A stretch of DNA of 64,000 nucleotides from assembly GCF_030489605.1 (NCBI RefSeq), contig NZ_JAUKFY010000025.1:1-64000 (forward strand). The letters are read 5' to 3'. Made by a program: the position numbers and the translations under genes. Each line of letters starts with the position of its first letter. The first letter of the stretch is position 1. This document shows, piece after piece, positions 9,844-19,436 of the stretch. Origin of the DNA: Brevibacillus laterosporus. Lineage in GTDB: Bacteria; Bacillota; Bacilli; Brevibacillales; Brevibacillaceae. The notes beneath the pieces are model-generated. The model was not told the DNA's origin and ran no database searches. It saw only the letters and a program-made list of their open reading frames with translations.

Positions 9844-10563
9844 ATGATTGTGAAAGCATTGCCGAACATGCTCACTCTAGGCAACCTATTTTTAGGTATA
9901 GTAGCAATGATCTTGGCATTTAACGATTATGTTGATTTCGCAGCCATTACAGTAATCGTCGGTATGCTGTTGGACGGTTTGGATGGGCGAGTAGCACGTA
10001 TGTTAAATGCACAAAGTGAATTTGGAAAAGAATTGGACTCATTATCGGACGTTATATCTTTTGGGGTCGCACCGGCCTTTATCATGTATGTAGTTGCATT
10101 GCAGGAAATCAGTGTAGTAGGTATTATCATCACGGCTCTTTTCCCCATTTGCGGAGCTTGTCGTTTAGCGCGTTTTAATGTACAAGCGGGTGTTCCGGGT
10201 TACTTTATCGGCTTGCCTATTACGGCTGCTGGTGGTGTACTTGCTACACTGGCTTTATTTCATGAAGTATTTCCGACAACCATCTTGGCACTTGGGATGC
10301 TGATGCTTGCTTACCTTATGGTATCCCGCGTAAAATACCCAAACTTCAAAAAAGTAGGGATTCCGAAGTCAGCATATTGGATTGCTCCCATCATCATTGT
10401 TGGTGTGATTGTTATTGCGATTATGTTCCCGAATCAAATTTCCAAACTGGTATTTGTGCCGCTCGCACTATATGCTTTGTATGGGATAAAAAAAAACGTT
10501 GAATATTTTATTCGCAAGGTAAGAAAAAGAGAATCACAAGAAGAGAAAAAGCATTATCTATAA
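9844..10563 (+). CDS. pssA: CDP-diacylglycerol-serine O-phosphatidyltransferase
   Basis: 239-residue membrane enzyme that makes phosphatidylserine, precursor of phosphatidylethanolamine. The CDP-alcohol phosphotransferase signature is intact: D47 G48, A51 R52, G61, D65, D69. Several hydrophobic segments follow, with a charged lysine-rich C-terminus in the cytoplasm. ATG 9844 with ACGGAGGT 6 bases upstream. Stands alone: 140 bp after disA and ending at a convergent terminator. No psd gene is adjacent. Confidence 0.94.
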   Translation: MIVKALPNMLTLGNLFLGIVAMILAFNDYVDFAAITVIVGMLLDGLDGRVARMLNAQSEFGKELDSLSDVISFGVAPAFIMYVVALQEISVVGIIITALFPICGACRLARFNVQAGVPGYFIGLPITAAGGVLATLALFHEVFPTTILALGMLMLAYLMVSRVKYPNFKKVGIPKSAYWIAPIIIVGVIVIAIMFPNQISKLVFVPLALYALYGIKKNVEYFIRKVRKRESQEEKKHYL

Positions 10564-10581
10564 CCTGATAGGATTAAACAA

Positions 10582-10612
10582 CAACCCCCCGTTTAACTCA
10601 AACGGGGGGTTG
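10582..10612. terminator. Bidirectional terminator between pssA and the minus-strand gene
   Basis: Perfect 13-bp stem CAACCCCCCGTTT (10582-10594) / AAACGGGGGGTTG (10600-10612), loop AACTC. No strong U tract on the plus side (CAACTTTCTT); on the minus side TTGTTTAAT follows. Placed between two convergent genes. Confidence 0.8.
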
Positions 10613-10663
10613 CAACTTTCTTGCCGGTTCATCCGTAGTATAGAGAGAAAAGAACAATTGATT

Positions 10664-11056
10664 CTAGGAGAGATTAAAAACTCCTAACGTATTGAGTCGA
10701 TCTGTTTCAACTTCGAGTACTTTGGATAAGGAAATATCAGTGACGTTGCAAAGAGCAGCCAAGTAAAATAAGTTTTTTCCAATTTCAGCGGTTAGGATAT
10801 CCCGGCAATGCTCACAAAGCTGTCCCGAAAAATGCGTGTCTAGATGAGGCTGGTTATCGTGTAAGGAACTTGCAGGATCAAAGGCTTGTTTTAAGGCAGT
10901 AATCTCCACGCATCCACAATCAGTTACGGCTTTCGTCAAGGCCCGGTTTGTTCGAGCGCTGGACTCCTGCAGCTTAGACATGACATCTAAAATACTCCGA
11001 TGTCTAATCAGTAGGTTGGAAACTTGTTCTTGAAAATCCTTGATTTCACTAGACAA
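10664..11056 (-). CDS. Small conserved cysteine-containing protein, function unknown
   Basis: 130 residues, soluble, helical. It has a CGC motif (CGCVEI, about 48-50) and a CxxC (LCEHCRD, about 81-84), and the segment EIGKNLFYLAALCNVTDISLSKVLEVETDRLNTLGV is reminiscent of the helical MazG-type NTP-pyrophosphohydrolase fold, though the full EExxD metal motif is not seen. I recall close homologues in Paenibacillaceae, annotated as a domain-of-unknown-function family (possibly DUF1573), from memory only. Starts 7 bases after AGAGGTG on the minus strand; transcribed against its neighbours. Confidence 0.75.
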   Translation of the reverse strand: MSSEIKDFQEQVSNLLIRHRSILDVMSKLQESSARTNRALTKAVTDCGCVEITALKQAFDPASSLHDNQPHLDTHFSGQLCEHCRDILTAEIGKNLFYLAALCNVTDISLSKVLEVETDRLNTLGVFNLS

Positions 11057-11194
11057 TAGTATTCACCTCTGTTCTCTGATGAGGGGGAGTCAGAAAATTC
11101 TATTCACTTGATTATGGTTTATTATAGAAACTCCTTAATCCATCTGTCAAACCTTAGAATTTTTGCTGGCTTTTGCAAATTTATATTTTTTTGA

Positions 11195-11224
11195 TTGACG
11201 TATATGTTGAAGCTGTGTTAAAAT
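11195..11224 (+). promoter_or_regulatory. Upstream tandem promoter of the yacL gene
   Basis: TTGACG (11195-11200), 18-bp spacer, TAAAAT (11219-11224). Vegetative SigA type, 40 bp upstream of a second promoter in the same direction. Confidence 0.6.
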
Positions 11225-11234
11225 TTCCGGCTAT

Positions 11235-11264
11235 TTGACACTATAAAAAATATTTTGTTATAGT
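11235..11264 (+). promoter_or_regulatory. Main promoter of the yacL-ispD-ispF unit
   Basis: TTGACA (11235-11240) is a perfect -35; TATAGT (11259-11264) follows after 18 bp (TTATAG after 17 bp is the alternative). Start near 11271 gives a leader of about 90 nt. Confidence 0.75.
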
Positions 11265-11363
11265 GAGGGGAAAGAGATATGAGACAAACCATTCAAATCA
11301 TTTGCAGGAGACTAGGTTTTTTTGTTAGATCTTCTGTCTATATTAATAAGAGGAGGTGAGCCT

Positions 11364-12455
11364 ATGTTAAAACGAATCTGTAAGTTTTTCTTTGTTATCA
11401 TTGGTGGAGGACTGGGGTATCAGTTTGGGCCTGCATTTTTCTCATTTTTGAATGATTTGCTCAATTTTGGAGAAGTTCCACGTCCAGCATACATTGGGGC
11501 TGTACTAGGAGTGATTTTGTTTTACCTGTTGGCAAATACGTTGGTGGATTACTTGGTGAATGCAATCCGCTGGGGTGAAGAAAAGCTATTGACACTCCCT
11601 ATTACTGATGTCATGTTTGGAGCCTTAGGTTTGATTATCGGACTTATCGTTGCCTTTTTATTATTCCTACCGATCAATAGTATACCTGTCCCAGTTCTCG
11701 GTGATTTCTTACCACTTCTTGTTTCCGGTTTGCTTGGTTACTTAGGCTTTCAGGTGGGATTCCGTAAAAGAGATGAAATTATGGCGGTATTTTCTATAGG
11801 TCGCAAGGAGAAGAGCAAAAAGGAAAGCGGTGGCATTGGTGCCAATGTTGAGCATAAAGTTTTGGATACCAGCGTCATTATCGACGGTCGGATTGCTGAT
11901 ATCTGTCGCACCGGCTTTATCGAGGGAGCGCTTGTTATACCAGGATTCGTACTTGAAGAATTGCAGCATATTGCTGATTCGTCTGATGCACTAAAAAGAA
12001 ACCGTGGTCGCAGAGGTTTGGACATTCTAAACAAAATTCAAAAAGAATTAAAAGTTAATGTTCAAATTTATGAAGGAGATTTTGAAGAGATTGCGGAAGT
12101 GGATAGTAAATTAATTAAGCTAGCAAAGGTGCTTAATGGTAAAGTGGTTACCAATGACTTCAACTTAAACAAGGTCTGTGAATTGCAAGGTGTTCCAGTT
12201 CTTAATATCAATGATTTGGCCAATGCGGTTAAACCTGTGGTCCTGCCGGGTGAAGAATTACATGTGCAGGTAATTAAAGACGGGAAAGAGTACGGTCAGG
12301 GTGTAGCTTATCTTGATGACGGTACTATGATCGTAGTAGAAGGCGGCCGTGATTATATTGGGTTAGAGATTGATGTGCTGGTAACCAGCGTGCTACAGAC
12401 GTCGGCAGGCCGCATGATCTTCGCGAAGCCAAAGATGCTGGAGAAGGCATTGTAG
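11364..12455 (+). CDS. PIN/TRAM-domain membrane protein (YacL type)
   Basis: 363 residues from ATG 11364 (AGAGGAGGTGAG directly upstream; the longer in-frame TTG lacks a ribosome site). About four membrane segments occupy the first 130 residues, then a PIN nuclease domain begins near 167 with the acidic VLDTSVIIDGR motif and later acidic residues (TNDFNLNKV), and a TRAM RNA-binding domain ends the protein. PIN-TRAM proteins are predicted membrane-anchored ribonucleases; the natural substrate is not known. Fifteen to thirty bases before ispD, as in Bacillus. Confidence 0.9.
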   Translation: MLKRICKFFFVIIGGGLGYQFGPAFFSFLNDLLNFGEVPRPAYIGAVLGVILFYLLANTLVDYLVNAIRWGEEKLLTLPITDVMFGALGLIIGLIVAFLLFLPINSIPVPVLGDFLPLLVSGLLGYLGFQVGFRKRDEIMAVFSIGRKEKSKKESGGIGANVEHKVLDTSVIIDGRIADICRTGFIEGALVIPGFVLEELQHIADSSDALKRNRGRRGLDILNKIQKELKVNVQIYEGDFEEIAEVDSKLIKLAKVLNGKVVTNDFNLNKVCELQGVPVLNINDLANAVKPVVLPGEELHVQVIKDGKEYGQGVAYLDDGTMIVVEGGRDYIGLEIDVLVTSVLQTSAGRMIFAKPKMLEKAL

Positions 12456-12485
12456 CGCATTGATAACATAATGGAGAGGGTACGT

Positions 12486-13187
12486 GTGGAAACAAGCGTG
12501 GTGATCGTTGCCGCTGGAAAAGGAAAACGAATGAAAGCTGGTAAGAATAAGATATGGTTGCATTTGCAGCATAAGCCGATTTTTCAGCATACGGTTGAAG
12601 CTTTCATTCAACATCCAGGAATTTCTGAGGTAGTTCTGGTGATAAATGAACAAGATTATGAGGATATGGATCGATGGCGAAAGAGCATGCCATACTCAGT
12701 GATCTTGGCTATAGGTGGCGCAGAGCGTCAGGATAGTGTGCGAAATGGACTTGAAGCTCTATCGGAGAGCTGTACGCACGTATTAATCCATGATGCAGCA
12801 AGACCTTTTATCACAGGGGAGCAAATTTCTGGAATCATAACCAAATTGAAAGATCATCAGGCAGTTGTTGTAGCGGTTCCTGTAAAGGATACGATTAAAA
12901 TCGTAGGTCCAGATGGAATCGTTCAAGCAACCCCGGCACGCGAGAGCTTGTGGGCGGTTCAAACCCCACAAGCTTTTCCACTTTCACTCGTAAAAGAAGC
13001 GCACCAGTTTGCACTTGAACAGGGAAAAGTAGGAACAGATGATGCGATGCTCGTAGAAATGCTTGGATACCCAGTTACAATTGTTGATGGTAGCTATGAA
13101 AACATCAAGGTGACAACTCCTGATGATCTCTGGTTTGGGGAAGAGATTATGAAGAGGCGTTCGGAAGAGAGGAAGAGGAGAAAATGA
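12486..13187 (+). CDS. ispD: 2-C-methyl-D-erythritol 4-phosphate cytidylyltransferase
   Basis: Third step of the MEP isoprenoid pathway: CTP plus MEP gives CDP-ME. The nucleotide-binding loop [14 protein letters not shown] lies at 9-22, with HDAARPF and TPQAF motifs further on. GTG 12486 is preferred over the in-frame ATG at 12471 because the Shine-Dalgarno GGAGAGGG (12473-12480) sits just upstream of the GTG and the family begins this close to the loop. 233 residues. The stop overlaps the ispF start (ATGA), so the two are translationally coupled. Confidence 0.95.
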   Translation: METSVVIVAAGKGKRMKAGKNKIWLHLQHKPIFQHTVEAFIQHPGISEVVLVINEQDYEDMDRWRKSMPYSVILAIGGAERQDSVRNGLEALSESCTHVLIHDAARPFITGEQISGIITKLKDHQAVVVAVPVKDTIKIVGPDGIVQATPARESLWAVQTPQAFPLSLVKEAHQFALEQGKVGTDDAMLVEMLGYPVTIVDGSYENIKVTTPDDLWFGEEIMKRRSEERKRRK

Positions 13188-13657
13188 GGATCGGACAAGG
13201 TTTCGATGTACATCAACTAGTTGAAGGCAGGCCCTGCATCATAGGCGGTGTAACCATTCCGTATGAAAAAGGTTTATTAGGTCACTCAGATGCGGATGTA
13301 CTATTACATACGATTTCTGATGCACTTCTTGGCGCGATTGGAGAGGGAGACATTGGACGGCACTTCCCTGATACTGATCCAGCTTTTAAGGATGCCGATA
13401 GTTTGCAGTTACTCATCCATGTATGGAATTTGGTAAAAGAGCGAGGATATCAATTAGGAAATGTTGATGCTACGATCATCGCACAAGCACCTAAAATGGC
13501 ACCATATATTCCGCAGATGCGTGAAGTAATTGCTAACGCGCTTGATGCAGATATTGCCCAGGTGAATATTAAAGCAACCACAACGGAAAAATTGGGATTT
13601 ACTGGACGCGGGGAGGGTATCGCTGCGCAGGCTGTATGTTTGCTTGTCAATGCGTAA
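13184..13657 (+). CDS. ispF: 2-C-methyl-D-erythritol 2,4-cyclodiphosphate synthase
   Basis: 157-residue trimeric zinc enzyme of the MEP pathway. Zinc ligands D8, H10 and H42 ([10 protein letters not shown]) are present, and the C-terminal [19 protein letters not shown] is the family signature. ATG overlaps the ispD stop by four bases. Normal length. Confidence 0.97.
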   Translation: MRIGQGFDVHQLVEGRPCIIGGVTIPYEKGLLGHSDADVLLHTISDALLGAIGEGDIGRHFPDTDPAFKDADSLQLLIHVWNLVKERGYQLGNVDATIIAQAPKMAPYIPQMREVIANALDADIAQVNIKATTTEKLGFTGRGEGIAAQAVCLLVNA

Positions 13658-13707
13658 GTCTAGTAGTATCATAAGTTTGGAAGAGATGGGATAAGGATGG
13701 TGTCATC

Positions 13708-15174
13708 ATGACAAAGGAAGTTCGTTTGCGCTATGCTCCGAGTCCAACCGGTCATTTGCATATTGGCGGTGCTCGTACAGCGCTATTTAATTATTTGTAT
13801 GCACGTCGTTTAGGCGGAAAATTTATTGTGCGCATCGAGGATACAGATCAAGTCCGCAATGTGGAAAATGCCGCCGAGAAACAAATGGAAAACTTGAAAT
13901 GGCTCGGTGTCGATTGGGACGAGGGCGATGACATCGGTGGCCCATATGGCCCGTATCGTTGCATGGACCGCTTGGATATTTATAAAGGATATATTGAACA
14001 ATTATTAAAAGAGGGAAAAGCGTATTACTGCTATGCAACAAAGGAAGAGCTCGATGCAGAACGCGAAGAGCAGCTTGCACGCAATGAAACCCCTCGTATT
14101 TTAGAAAAGCACCGCCATACAACACCAGAACAAAAAGCTGCCTATGAAAAAGAAGGACGAGTTCCTTCTGTTCATTTCATTATGCCAGAAAATCGTTCTT
14201 ATACAGTAAATGATCTTGTTCGTGGTGAAGTAACATTTGATTCAAATGAAATGGGCGGAGATTTCGTTATCTGTCGTCCAGATGGTATCCCAACCTATAA
14301 CTTTGCGGTTGTAATCGACGACCATCTCATGAAAATCAGTCATGTTGTTCGAGGAGAAGAGCATCTGTCCAACACACCTCGTCAATTGATGATCTATGAA
14401 GCATTCGGTTGGGAAGCACCTCAATTTGCTCACTTAGCCCTTATTTTAAATCAAGAGGGTAAAAAGATGAGTAAACGCGATGAAAGCATTATTCAGTTCA
14501 TTGAGCAATATCGCGATATGGGTTACTTGCCAGAAGCTATTGTGAATTTCCTTGTGTTATTAGGATGGTCTCCGGGTGGGGAACAAGAGATCTTCTCTTT
14601 AGAAGAATTGAGCGAGAAATTTAGTTTTGATCGAGTTAGCAAATCCCCGGCTGTATTTGACAGCACTAAAATGAATTGGATGAATAATCATTATCTCAAA
14701 GCTAAACCAGTAGATGAGATCGTGGACATGTGCATTCCTCATCTTCAAGAAGCTGGCTTCTTAGAAGAAGAATTGACTGCTGAACGCAGAGAATGGGCAA
14801 AACAAATCGTAGCACTATATCAAGAGCAAATGTCTTATTGTGCACAGATTGTACCTCTTTCCGCTCTCTTTTTCTTAGATGAAGTAGTTTATGAAGAGGA
14901 TGCCAAGGCTGTATTAAAAGAGCCTCAAGTAAAAGAGGTACTTGTGAGCTTTAAGGAGCACATTGAATCTGCAGATGAATATAGTGTAGAAACAATTAAT
15001 GCTTCATTAAAGGCAGTTCAAAAAGCAACTGGATATAAGGGGAAAGCACTATTTATGCCAGTGCGTGTTTCCATTACAGGTCAGGCGCACGGACGTGATC
15101 TTGGTCAATCCATTTACTTAATTGGCCGCGAAAAAGTATTGGCACGTCTACAACAAGTGATTTCTAGTCTATAA
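13708..15174 (+). CDS. gltX: Glutamyl-tRNA synthetase
   Basis: Class I synthetase, 488 residues. HIGH-type motif in [15 protein letters not shown] (10-24), KMSKR at about 253-257, then the anticodon-binding helical C-terminus. In Bacillales it usually charges both tRNA-Glu and tRNA-Gln, with GatCAB correcting the latter. Begins 50 bp after ispF, ATG set by GGATGG region upstream. The stop is followed at once by a T-box leader for cysE. Confidence 0.97.
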   Translation: MTKEVRLRYAPSPTGHLHIGGARTALFNYLYARRLGGKFIVRIEDTDQVRNVENAAEKQMENLKWLGVDWDEGDDIGGPYGPYRCMDRLDIYKGYIEQLLKEGKAYYCYATKEELDAEREEQLARNETPRILEKHRHTTPEQKAAYEKEGRVPSVHFIMPENRSYTVNDLVRGEVTFDSNEMGGDFVICRPDGIPTYNFAVVIDDHLMKISHVVRGEEHLSNTPRQLMIYEAFGWEAPQFAHLALILNQEGKKMSKRDESIIQFIEQYRDMGYLPEAIVNFLVLLGWSPGGEQEIFSLEELSEKFSFDRVSKSPAVFDSTKMNWMNNHYLKAKPVDEIVDMCIPHLQEAGFLEEELTAERREWAKQIVALYQEQMSYCAQIVPLSALFFLDEVVYEEDAKAVLKEPQVKEVLVSFKEHIESADEYSVETINASLKAVQKATGYKGKALFMPVRVSITGQAHGRDLGQSIYLIGREKVLARLQQVISSL

Positions 15175-15179
15175 TAAAA

Positions 15180-15478
15180 ACAACATAGATTTTGCACGCG
15201 TTGAACAGGAGAAGTACAAGAAAGAGGATTCAATAGAGAGAACGGGATAGGTGGAAGCCGTTTGTAGACTCTTCTTGGAAATGCACCTGGGAGCAACCAA
15301 TTGAACACAATGTCTATTGCAAGTAGATTGGTCGGGGAACCCGCCGATAAAGGGTATTGAGCGAGATGAACTCTAGTCGTCTTTGGAGTAGAGTTTGATT
15401 CATCTAAGCAGAGTGGAACCACGGTAAAAACACCGTCTCTGCGTCTATATAGGCGTACGAGGCGGTGTTTTTTGCATT
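15180..15478 (+). promoter_or_regulatory. Cysteine-specific T-box riboswitch
   Basis: A 300-nt leader with the T-box architecture: AGTA-type bulge region near 15212, specifier UGC (Cys) at 15282-15284 in GGAAATGCACC, the T-box GAGTGGAACCACGG at 15411-15424, and a terminator with a long stem (15426-15446 / 15452-15473, TATATA loop) ending in T6. The bulge reads TGGA, so it would pair with a tRNA 3' end UCCA, matching the U73 discriminator of tRNA-Cys. A TATAAT at 15170-15175, overlapping the gltX stop, may be its -10. Controls cysE-cysS by uncharged tRNA-Cys. Confidence 0.93.
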
Positions 15479-15598
15479 CATCTGAGAAAAAGCACAACAT
15501 CCTGCCCTGCTGAAGCCTTGTCAAAACGTAAAGCCTGCTTCGTTTACGATGGAACGTTAAAGAAACCGGTGGTCAGGCAAAAGAATAGGGGGAGTCCC

Positions 15599-16264
15599 AT
15601 GTTTGCTAGGATGAAGGAAGACATACAGATCGTGTTTGAACGTGACCCTGCTGCACGGAGTACGTGGGAAGTGGTGCTAACTTATGCAGGGCTTCATGCC
15701 ATTTGGGGACACCGAGTGGCGAATAGATTATGGAAAAAAGGCTGGAAAACCTCAGCTCGTTTCGTTTCTCAAATCACGCGCTTTTTTACAGGAATCGAGA
15801 TACATCCAGGAGCAACGATTGGTCGGAGAATGTTTATTGACCATGGAGCTGGTGTTGTAATTGGGGAAACTTGTGAGATTGGCGATGATGTAACCATATA
15901 TCAAGGGGTTTCCCTTGGAGGTACAGGGAAAGAAAAAGGAAAGCGTCATCCGACGATAGGAAACAATGTTATTATCGCCTCTGGAGCAAAGGTGCTCGGT
16001 TCATTTAAAATTGGAGATTACTCTAAAATTGGAGCGGGCTCTGTCGTCCTCCAGCCTGTACCTTCCCACTCAACAGTAGTTGGGATTCCGGGCCGTATTA
16101 AGGTACAAAACGGTCAAAAGGTAGAATGTGATCTGGACCATGTTAATTTACCAGACCCGATTTTAGAAATGATTCGGGACATGCAAAAGGAAATTGCTCA
16201 ATTAAAAGTGGAGCTTGATCAAGTTAAAAAGGAGAAATCAAATAATGAGCATACGCTTATATAA
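15599..16264 (+). CDS. cysE: Serine O-acetyltransferase
   Basis: Makes O-acetylserine from serine and acetyl-CoA, the committed step to cysteine. 221 residues from ATG 15599 (AGGGGGAG upstream); a longer in-frame reading from 15518 runs out of the T-box terminator and is unlikely. N-terminal helices, then left-handed beta-helix hexapeptide repeats with the catalytic [11 protein letters not shown] (about 81-91), and a long charged coiled C-terminal tail of about 40 residues. Its last 20 bases overlap cysS. Confidence 0.96.
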   Translation: MFARMKEDIQIVFERDPAARSTWEVVLTYAGLHAIWGHRVANRLWKKGWKTSARFVSQITRFFTGIEIHPGATIGRRMFIDHGAGVVIGETCEIGDDVTIYQGVSLGGTGKEKGKRHPTIGNNVIIASGAKVLGSFKIGDYSKIGAGSVVLQPVPSHSTVVGIPGRIKVQNGQKVECDLDHVNLPDPILEMIRDMQKEIAQLKVELDQVKKEKSNNEHTLI

Positions 16265-17651
16265 CACGATGTCACGTGAAAAAGAGGCCTTTATCCCGTT
16301 AGAGGAAGGCAAAGTGAAAATGTATGTTTGCGGCCCAACCGTTTATAATTATATTCATATAGGAAATGCGCGTCCTGCCATCGTGTTTGACACATTGCGC
16401 CGTTATTTGTCATACAAAGGCTATCAGGTTACATTTGTACAAAATATCACCGATGTAGACGACAAACTAATTCGCAAAGCAAATGAAGAGCAGACAACAG
16501 TGGCCGAATTGGCTGACCGCTATACGGCAGCATATAATCAGGATCTACAAGGAGTAAATGTCCTGCCACCTGATATTCAACCGCGAGTTATGAATACGAT
16601 TCCGGAAATTATTTCCTTTATTGAAGGACTAATTGAAAAAGGATTTGCCTACGAGAGCGAGGGCGACGTCTATTTCCGCACTAATCGCTTCAAAGAGTAT
16701 GGCAAACTATCTCATCAGCCCCTAGACGATTTGCAAGCAGGGGCACGCATTGAAGTAAATGAAAAGAAAGAGAACCCGCTTGACTTTGCCCTGTGGAAAG
16801 CGGCTAAGCCTCAAGAAATTTCTTGGGAGAGCCCTTGGGGAGCGGGTCGTCCTGGCTGGCATATTGAGTGCTCTGCAATGGCCCTTCGCTTCTTAGGAGA
16901 GTCCATTGATATTCATGCAGGTGGAACAGATCTTACTTTCCCTCACCATGAAAATGAAATTGCACAGTCAGAGTGCTTTACAGGCAAACCGTTCGCTCGA
17001 TACTGGATGCATAACGCAATGCTTAATATCGACAACGAAAAGATGTCTAAGTCCTTGGGCAATTTTTTGTTAGCGCGCGACCTGATTGCAAAATATACGG
17101 GTCAACTCATTCGCTTTTTCATGCTAAGCGGCCATTATCGCAGTCCGATTAATTTCAGTGATGAAATGCTGGAGCAAGCAGCTAATGGATTAGAACGGAT
17201 AAAAAATGCTTATGTAAATCTGGGGCATCGTCTAAATACGGCGCGCGAGGAAGAGCCGAATGGCTTAGCTCAGGAGCAAGCGCAGGTAATTGAGAACTTG
17301 CGTAAGCGTTTTGAGGAAGAGATGGATGATGATCTAAATACTGCTAATGGAATTACAGTATTGTTTGACATTGCCAAGGAAGCTAATCTATATACGCGTC
17401 ATGATAACGTAGGGGCTACGGAAATCAAAGCTTACCGTCAGTTGCTAGAAGAGCTGAGCTCTGTATTAGGGTTAATTTTGCAGGAAGAGGCTGCTTTACT
17501 AGATGAAGAGATTGAGCTTTTAATAGCAGAACGCACAGAAGCTCGAAAGGCTCGAAACTTTGCTCGTTCTGACGAAATCCGTGATCAACTACAAGAGATG
17601 GGAATTATCCTTGAAGATACACCACAAGGTATTCGCTGGCGTCGAAAATAA
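16245..17651 (+). CDS. cysS: Cysteinyl-tRNA synthetase
   Basis: Class I synthetase, 468 residues from ATG 16245. Zinc cysteine C29 in [17 protein letters not shown], the HIGN motif at 38-41, further zinc ligands in HIECSAMA and FPHHENE, and KMSKS near 266-270. Starts inside the last codons of cysE, using AAGGAGAAA there as ribosome site. Under the cysteine T-box, so cysteine synthesis and charging respond to the same signal. Confidence 0.97.
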   Translation: MSIRLYNTMSREKEAFIPLEEGKVKMYVCGPTVYNYIHIGNARPAIVFDTLRRYLSYKGYQVTFVQNITDVDDKLIRKANEEQTTVAELADRYTAAYNQDLQGVNVLPPDIQPRVMNTIPEIISFIEGLIEKGFAYESEGDVYFRTNRFKEYGKLSHQPLDDLQAGARIEVNEKKENPLDFALWKAAKPQEISWESPWGAGRPGWHIECSAMALRFLGESIDIHAGGTDLTFPHHENEIAQSECFTGKPFARYWMHNAMLNIDNEKMSKSLGNFLLARDLIAKYTGQLIRFFMLSGHYRSPINFSDEMLEQAANGLERIKNAYVNLGHRLNTAREEEPNGLAQEQAQVIENLRKRFEEEMDDDLNTANGITVLFDIAKEANLYTRHDNVGATEIKAYRQLLEELSSVLGLILQEEAALLDEEIELLIAERTEARKARNFARSDEIRDQLQEMGIILEDTPQGIRWRRK

Positions 17652-17662
17652 GGAGCAATAAC

Positions 17663-18070
17663 ATGATAATAGAAAGAGATACACTAGCCCGTGATCCTAA
17701 ACTTATTAATCCGCTAGTGCTCGCCTATTTAGGGGATGCTACGTACGCTCATTACGTGCGCTGCCATTTGATAACGCAAGGGATTGCAAAACCAAATCTG
17801 CTGCATAAAACGGCAAATCGCTATGTGGCTGCAAAAGCGCAGGCGACTATCCTGCATCATCTCCTTCCTTCTTTAACGGAGGAGGAGATGGCGCAAGTAA
17901 AGCGGGGAAGAAATGCTAAATCGGGATCAAGCGCCAAGAATGCTGGCATTGTTGATTATCGGCATGCTACAGCATTTGAAGCCCTGATCGGTTATTTATA
18001 TTTGAATGGTGAAGACAAGCGATTGCAGGAGATTATTCAACAAGCTTTTGCGATCGTGGAAGGAGAATAA
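17663..18070 (+). CDS. mrnC: Mini-ribonuclease III, 23S rRNA 3'/5' maturation
   Basis: 135-residue RNase III domain without a dsRNA-binding domain. The two acidic signatures are present: YLGDATY (D25) and ATAFEALIGYLYL (E106). It trims the 23S rRNA ends in ribosomal precursors. Lies 11 bp after cysS and 5 bp before rlmB, a conserved Bacillales trio. Confidence 0.95.
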   Translation: MIIERDTLARDPKLINPLVLAYLGDATYAHYVRCHLITQGIAKPNLLHKTANRYVAAKAQATILHHLLPSLTEEEMAQVKRGRNAKSGSSAKNAGIVDYRHATAFEALIGYLYLNGEDKRLQEIIQQAFAIVEGE

Positions 18071-18075
18071 ATGAA

Positions 18076-18831
18076 ATGAATGAAGAGTGGATTTTGGGTA
18101 AAAACCCCGTTATCGAGGCATTGCGCTCGGGACGCACTATTAATAAGATATGGATGGCGGAAGGTGCTAATAAAAACCAGATGGGGCCTATCTTCACGCT
18201 GGCAAAGGAGCTTGGAGTGGTGATTACCACGGCTAACCGAAAGAAGCTGGATCAATTGGTTAACTCAGATAACCATCAAGGAGTTATTGCTTCAGTAGCG
18301 GCGTACGATTATGTGGAGATAGATGATATTTTGGCTAAGGCAGAAGAGAGAAATGAAGTACCTTTTGTCATTATTTTAGATGAGCTGGAAGATCCGCATA
18401 ATTTAGGCTCGATTCTGCGGACTGCTGATGCAGTTGGAGCGCATGGCGTCATTATACCAAAGCGCCGATCTGTTTCTTTGACAGCAACCGTTGCCAAAGC
18501 ATCTGCTGGAGCGATTGAATATGTACCGGTTGCACGTGTGACTAATATTGTACGTGCCATGGAGGAACTAAAGGAAAAGGGCTTCTGGATTGGCGGTACA
18601 GATGCGGCAGGAAAACAGGATTTCCGAGAAGGCGATTACACCATGCCGTTTGCTTTGGTAATTGGTAGTGAGGGGAAGGGAATGAGTCGTCTTGTACGCG
18701 AGAATTGCGACTTCCTTTACCGTTTACCGATGGTTGGACAAGTTACTTCGCTGAATGCTTCGGTTGCGGCGGCTATTCTGATGTATGAGGTATATCGAGG
18801 ACGAAACCCACTCTTGCCTAGAGGAAAATGA
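18076..18831 (+). CDS. rlmB: 23S rRNA (guanosine-2'-O-)-methyltransferase, SpoU family
   Basis: 251 residues. An N-terminal L30e-like RNA-binding domain (first 80 residues) precedes a SPOUT knot domain with all three SpoU motifs: LEDPHNLGSILRTADA, VIGSEGKGMSR and LPMVGQVTSLNASVA. Expected to methylate the ribose of G2251 (E. coli numbering) in the peptidyl-transferase P-loop. Its stop at 18829-18831 is one base before the rae1 start. Confidence 0.93.
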   Translation: MNEEWILGKNPVIEALRSGRTINKIWMAEGANKNQMGPIFTLAKELGVVITTANRKKLDQLVNSDNHQGVIASVAAYDYVEIDDILAKAEERNEVPFVIILDELEDPHNLGSILRTADAVGAHGVIIPKRRSVSLTATVAKASAGAIEYVPVARVTNIVRAMEELKEKGFWIGGTDAAGKQDFREGDYTMPFALVIGSEGKGMSRLVRENCDFLYRLPMVGQVTSLNASVAAAILMYEVYRGRNPLLPRGK

Positions 18832-18832
18832 A

Positions 18833-19357
18833 ATGGCTAAAAGAAAGAGCAAGCAACTGCTCATTGTAGATGGCTATAACATTATTGGGGCTTGGCCACA
18901 GTTGCGCGTCTTAAAGGACCAGGATCAGATGGATGAGGCGCGCGACCTCCTCATTTCTCAATTAGCTGAATACCAAAGCTACTCAGGAATCAAAGTCATC
19001 GTAGTTTTTGATGCCTATAAAATACCGGGAATCGGAAGAAAACAGGAAGATTTTAAGATTGAGGTTTATTTTACGAAGAAAAAAGAGACGGCTGATGAAA
19101 AAATTGAACGACTAGTTCATGAGTTTTTCGAGAAAAATCGACAAATATATGTAGCTACATCCGATTATACCTCGCAGCGGGTTATTTTTGGACAGGGAGC
19201 TCTGCGGAAATCGGCACGAGAGCTGTTATTAGAAGTAGAAAATGCCCAAAAGGAAATTAATCAAACAGTAAAAGAAACAAATGAAGACCAGTATTTTTCA
19301 CGGATTCCGTTAAATGATGAAATAGCGAAAATCTTCGAAAAATGGAGAAGAGAGTAA
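18833..19357 (+). CDS. rae1: Rae1, ribosome-associated endoribonuclease (YacP, NYN domain)
   Basis: 174 residues from ATG 18833, preceded by GAGGAAAA inside the end of rlmB. PIN-like NYN domain with LLIVDGYNIIGAWP near the start and a later acidic VVFDAYK, plus ATSDYTSQR. In B. subtilis this enzyme cuts mRNA in the ribosomal A site. Followed by a 79-bp gap with the sigH promoter. Confidence 0.92.
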   Translation: MAKRKSKQLLIVDGYNIIGAWPQLRVLKDQDQMDEARDLLISQLAEYQSYSGIKVIVVFDAYKIPGIGRKQEDFKIEVYFTKKKETADEKIERLVHEFFEKNRQIYVATSDYTSQRVIFGQGALRKSARELLLEVENAQKEINQTVKETNEDQYFSRIPLNDEIAKIFEKWRRE

Positions 19358-19368
19358 AACGCATTTGG

Positions 19369-19398
19369 TTGACGCTATTTTATCGATTCATGTATAAT
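19369..19398 (+). promoter_or_regulatory. Promoter of sigH
   Basis: TTGACG (19369-19374), 18 bp, TATAAT (19393-19398). SigA type, start near 19405, 32 nt before the GTG of sigH. In Bacillus AbrB represses this promoter; no AbrB site can be called by eye. Confidence 0.85.
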
Positions 19399-19436
19399 AA
19401 CACTATCTTATGTAACCAGGTGTCGGAGGGATAATA

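Noticed and set aside
10582-10612. Riboswitch or transposon end suggested by the 13-bp inverted repeat
   Set aside because: Position between convergent stops is that of a shared terminator; no flanking target duplication or ORF.
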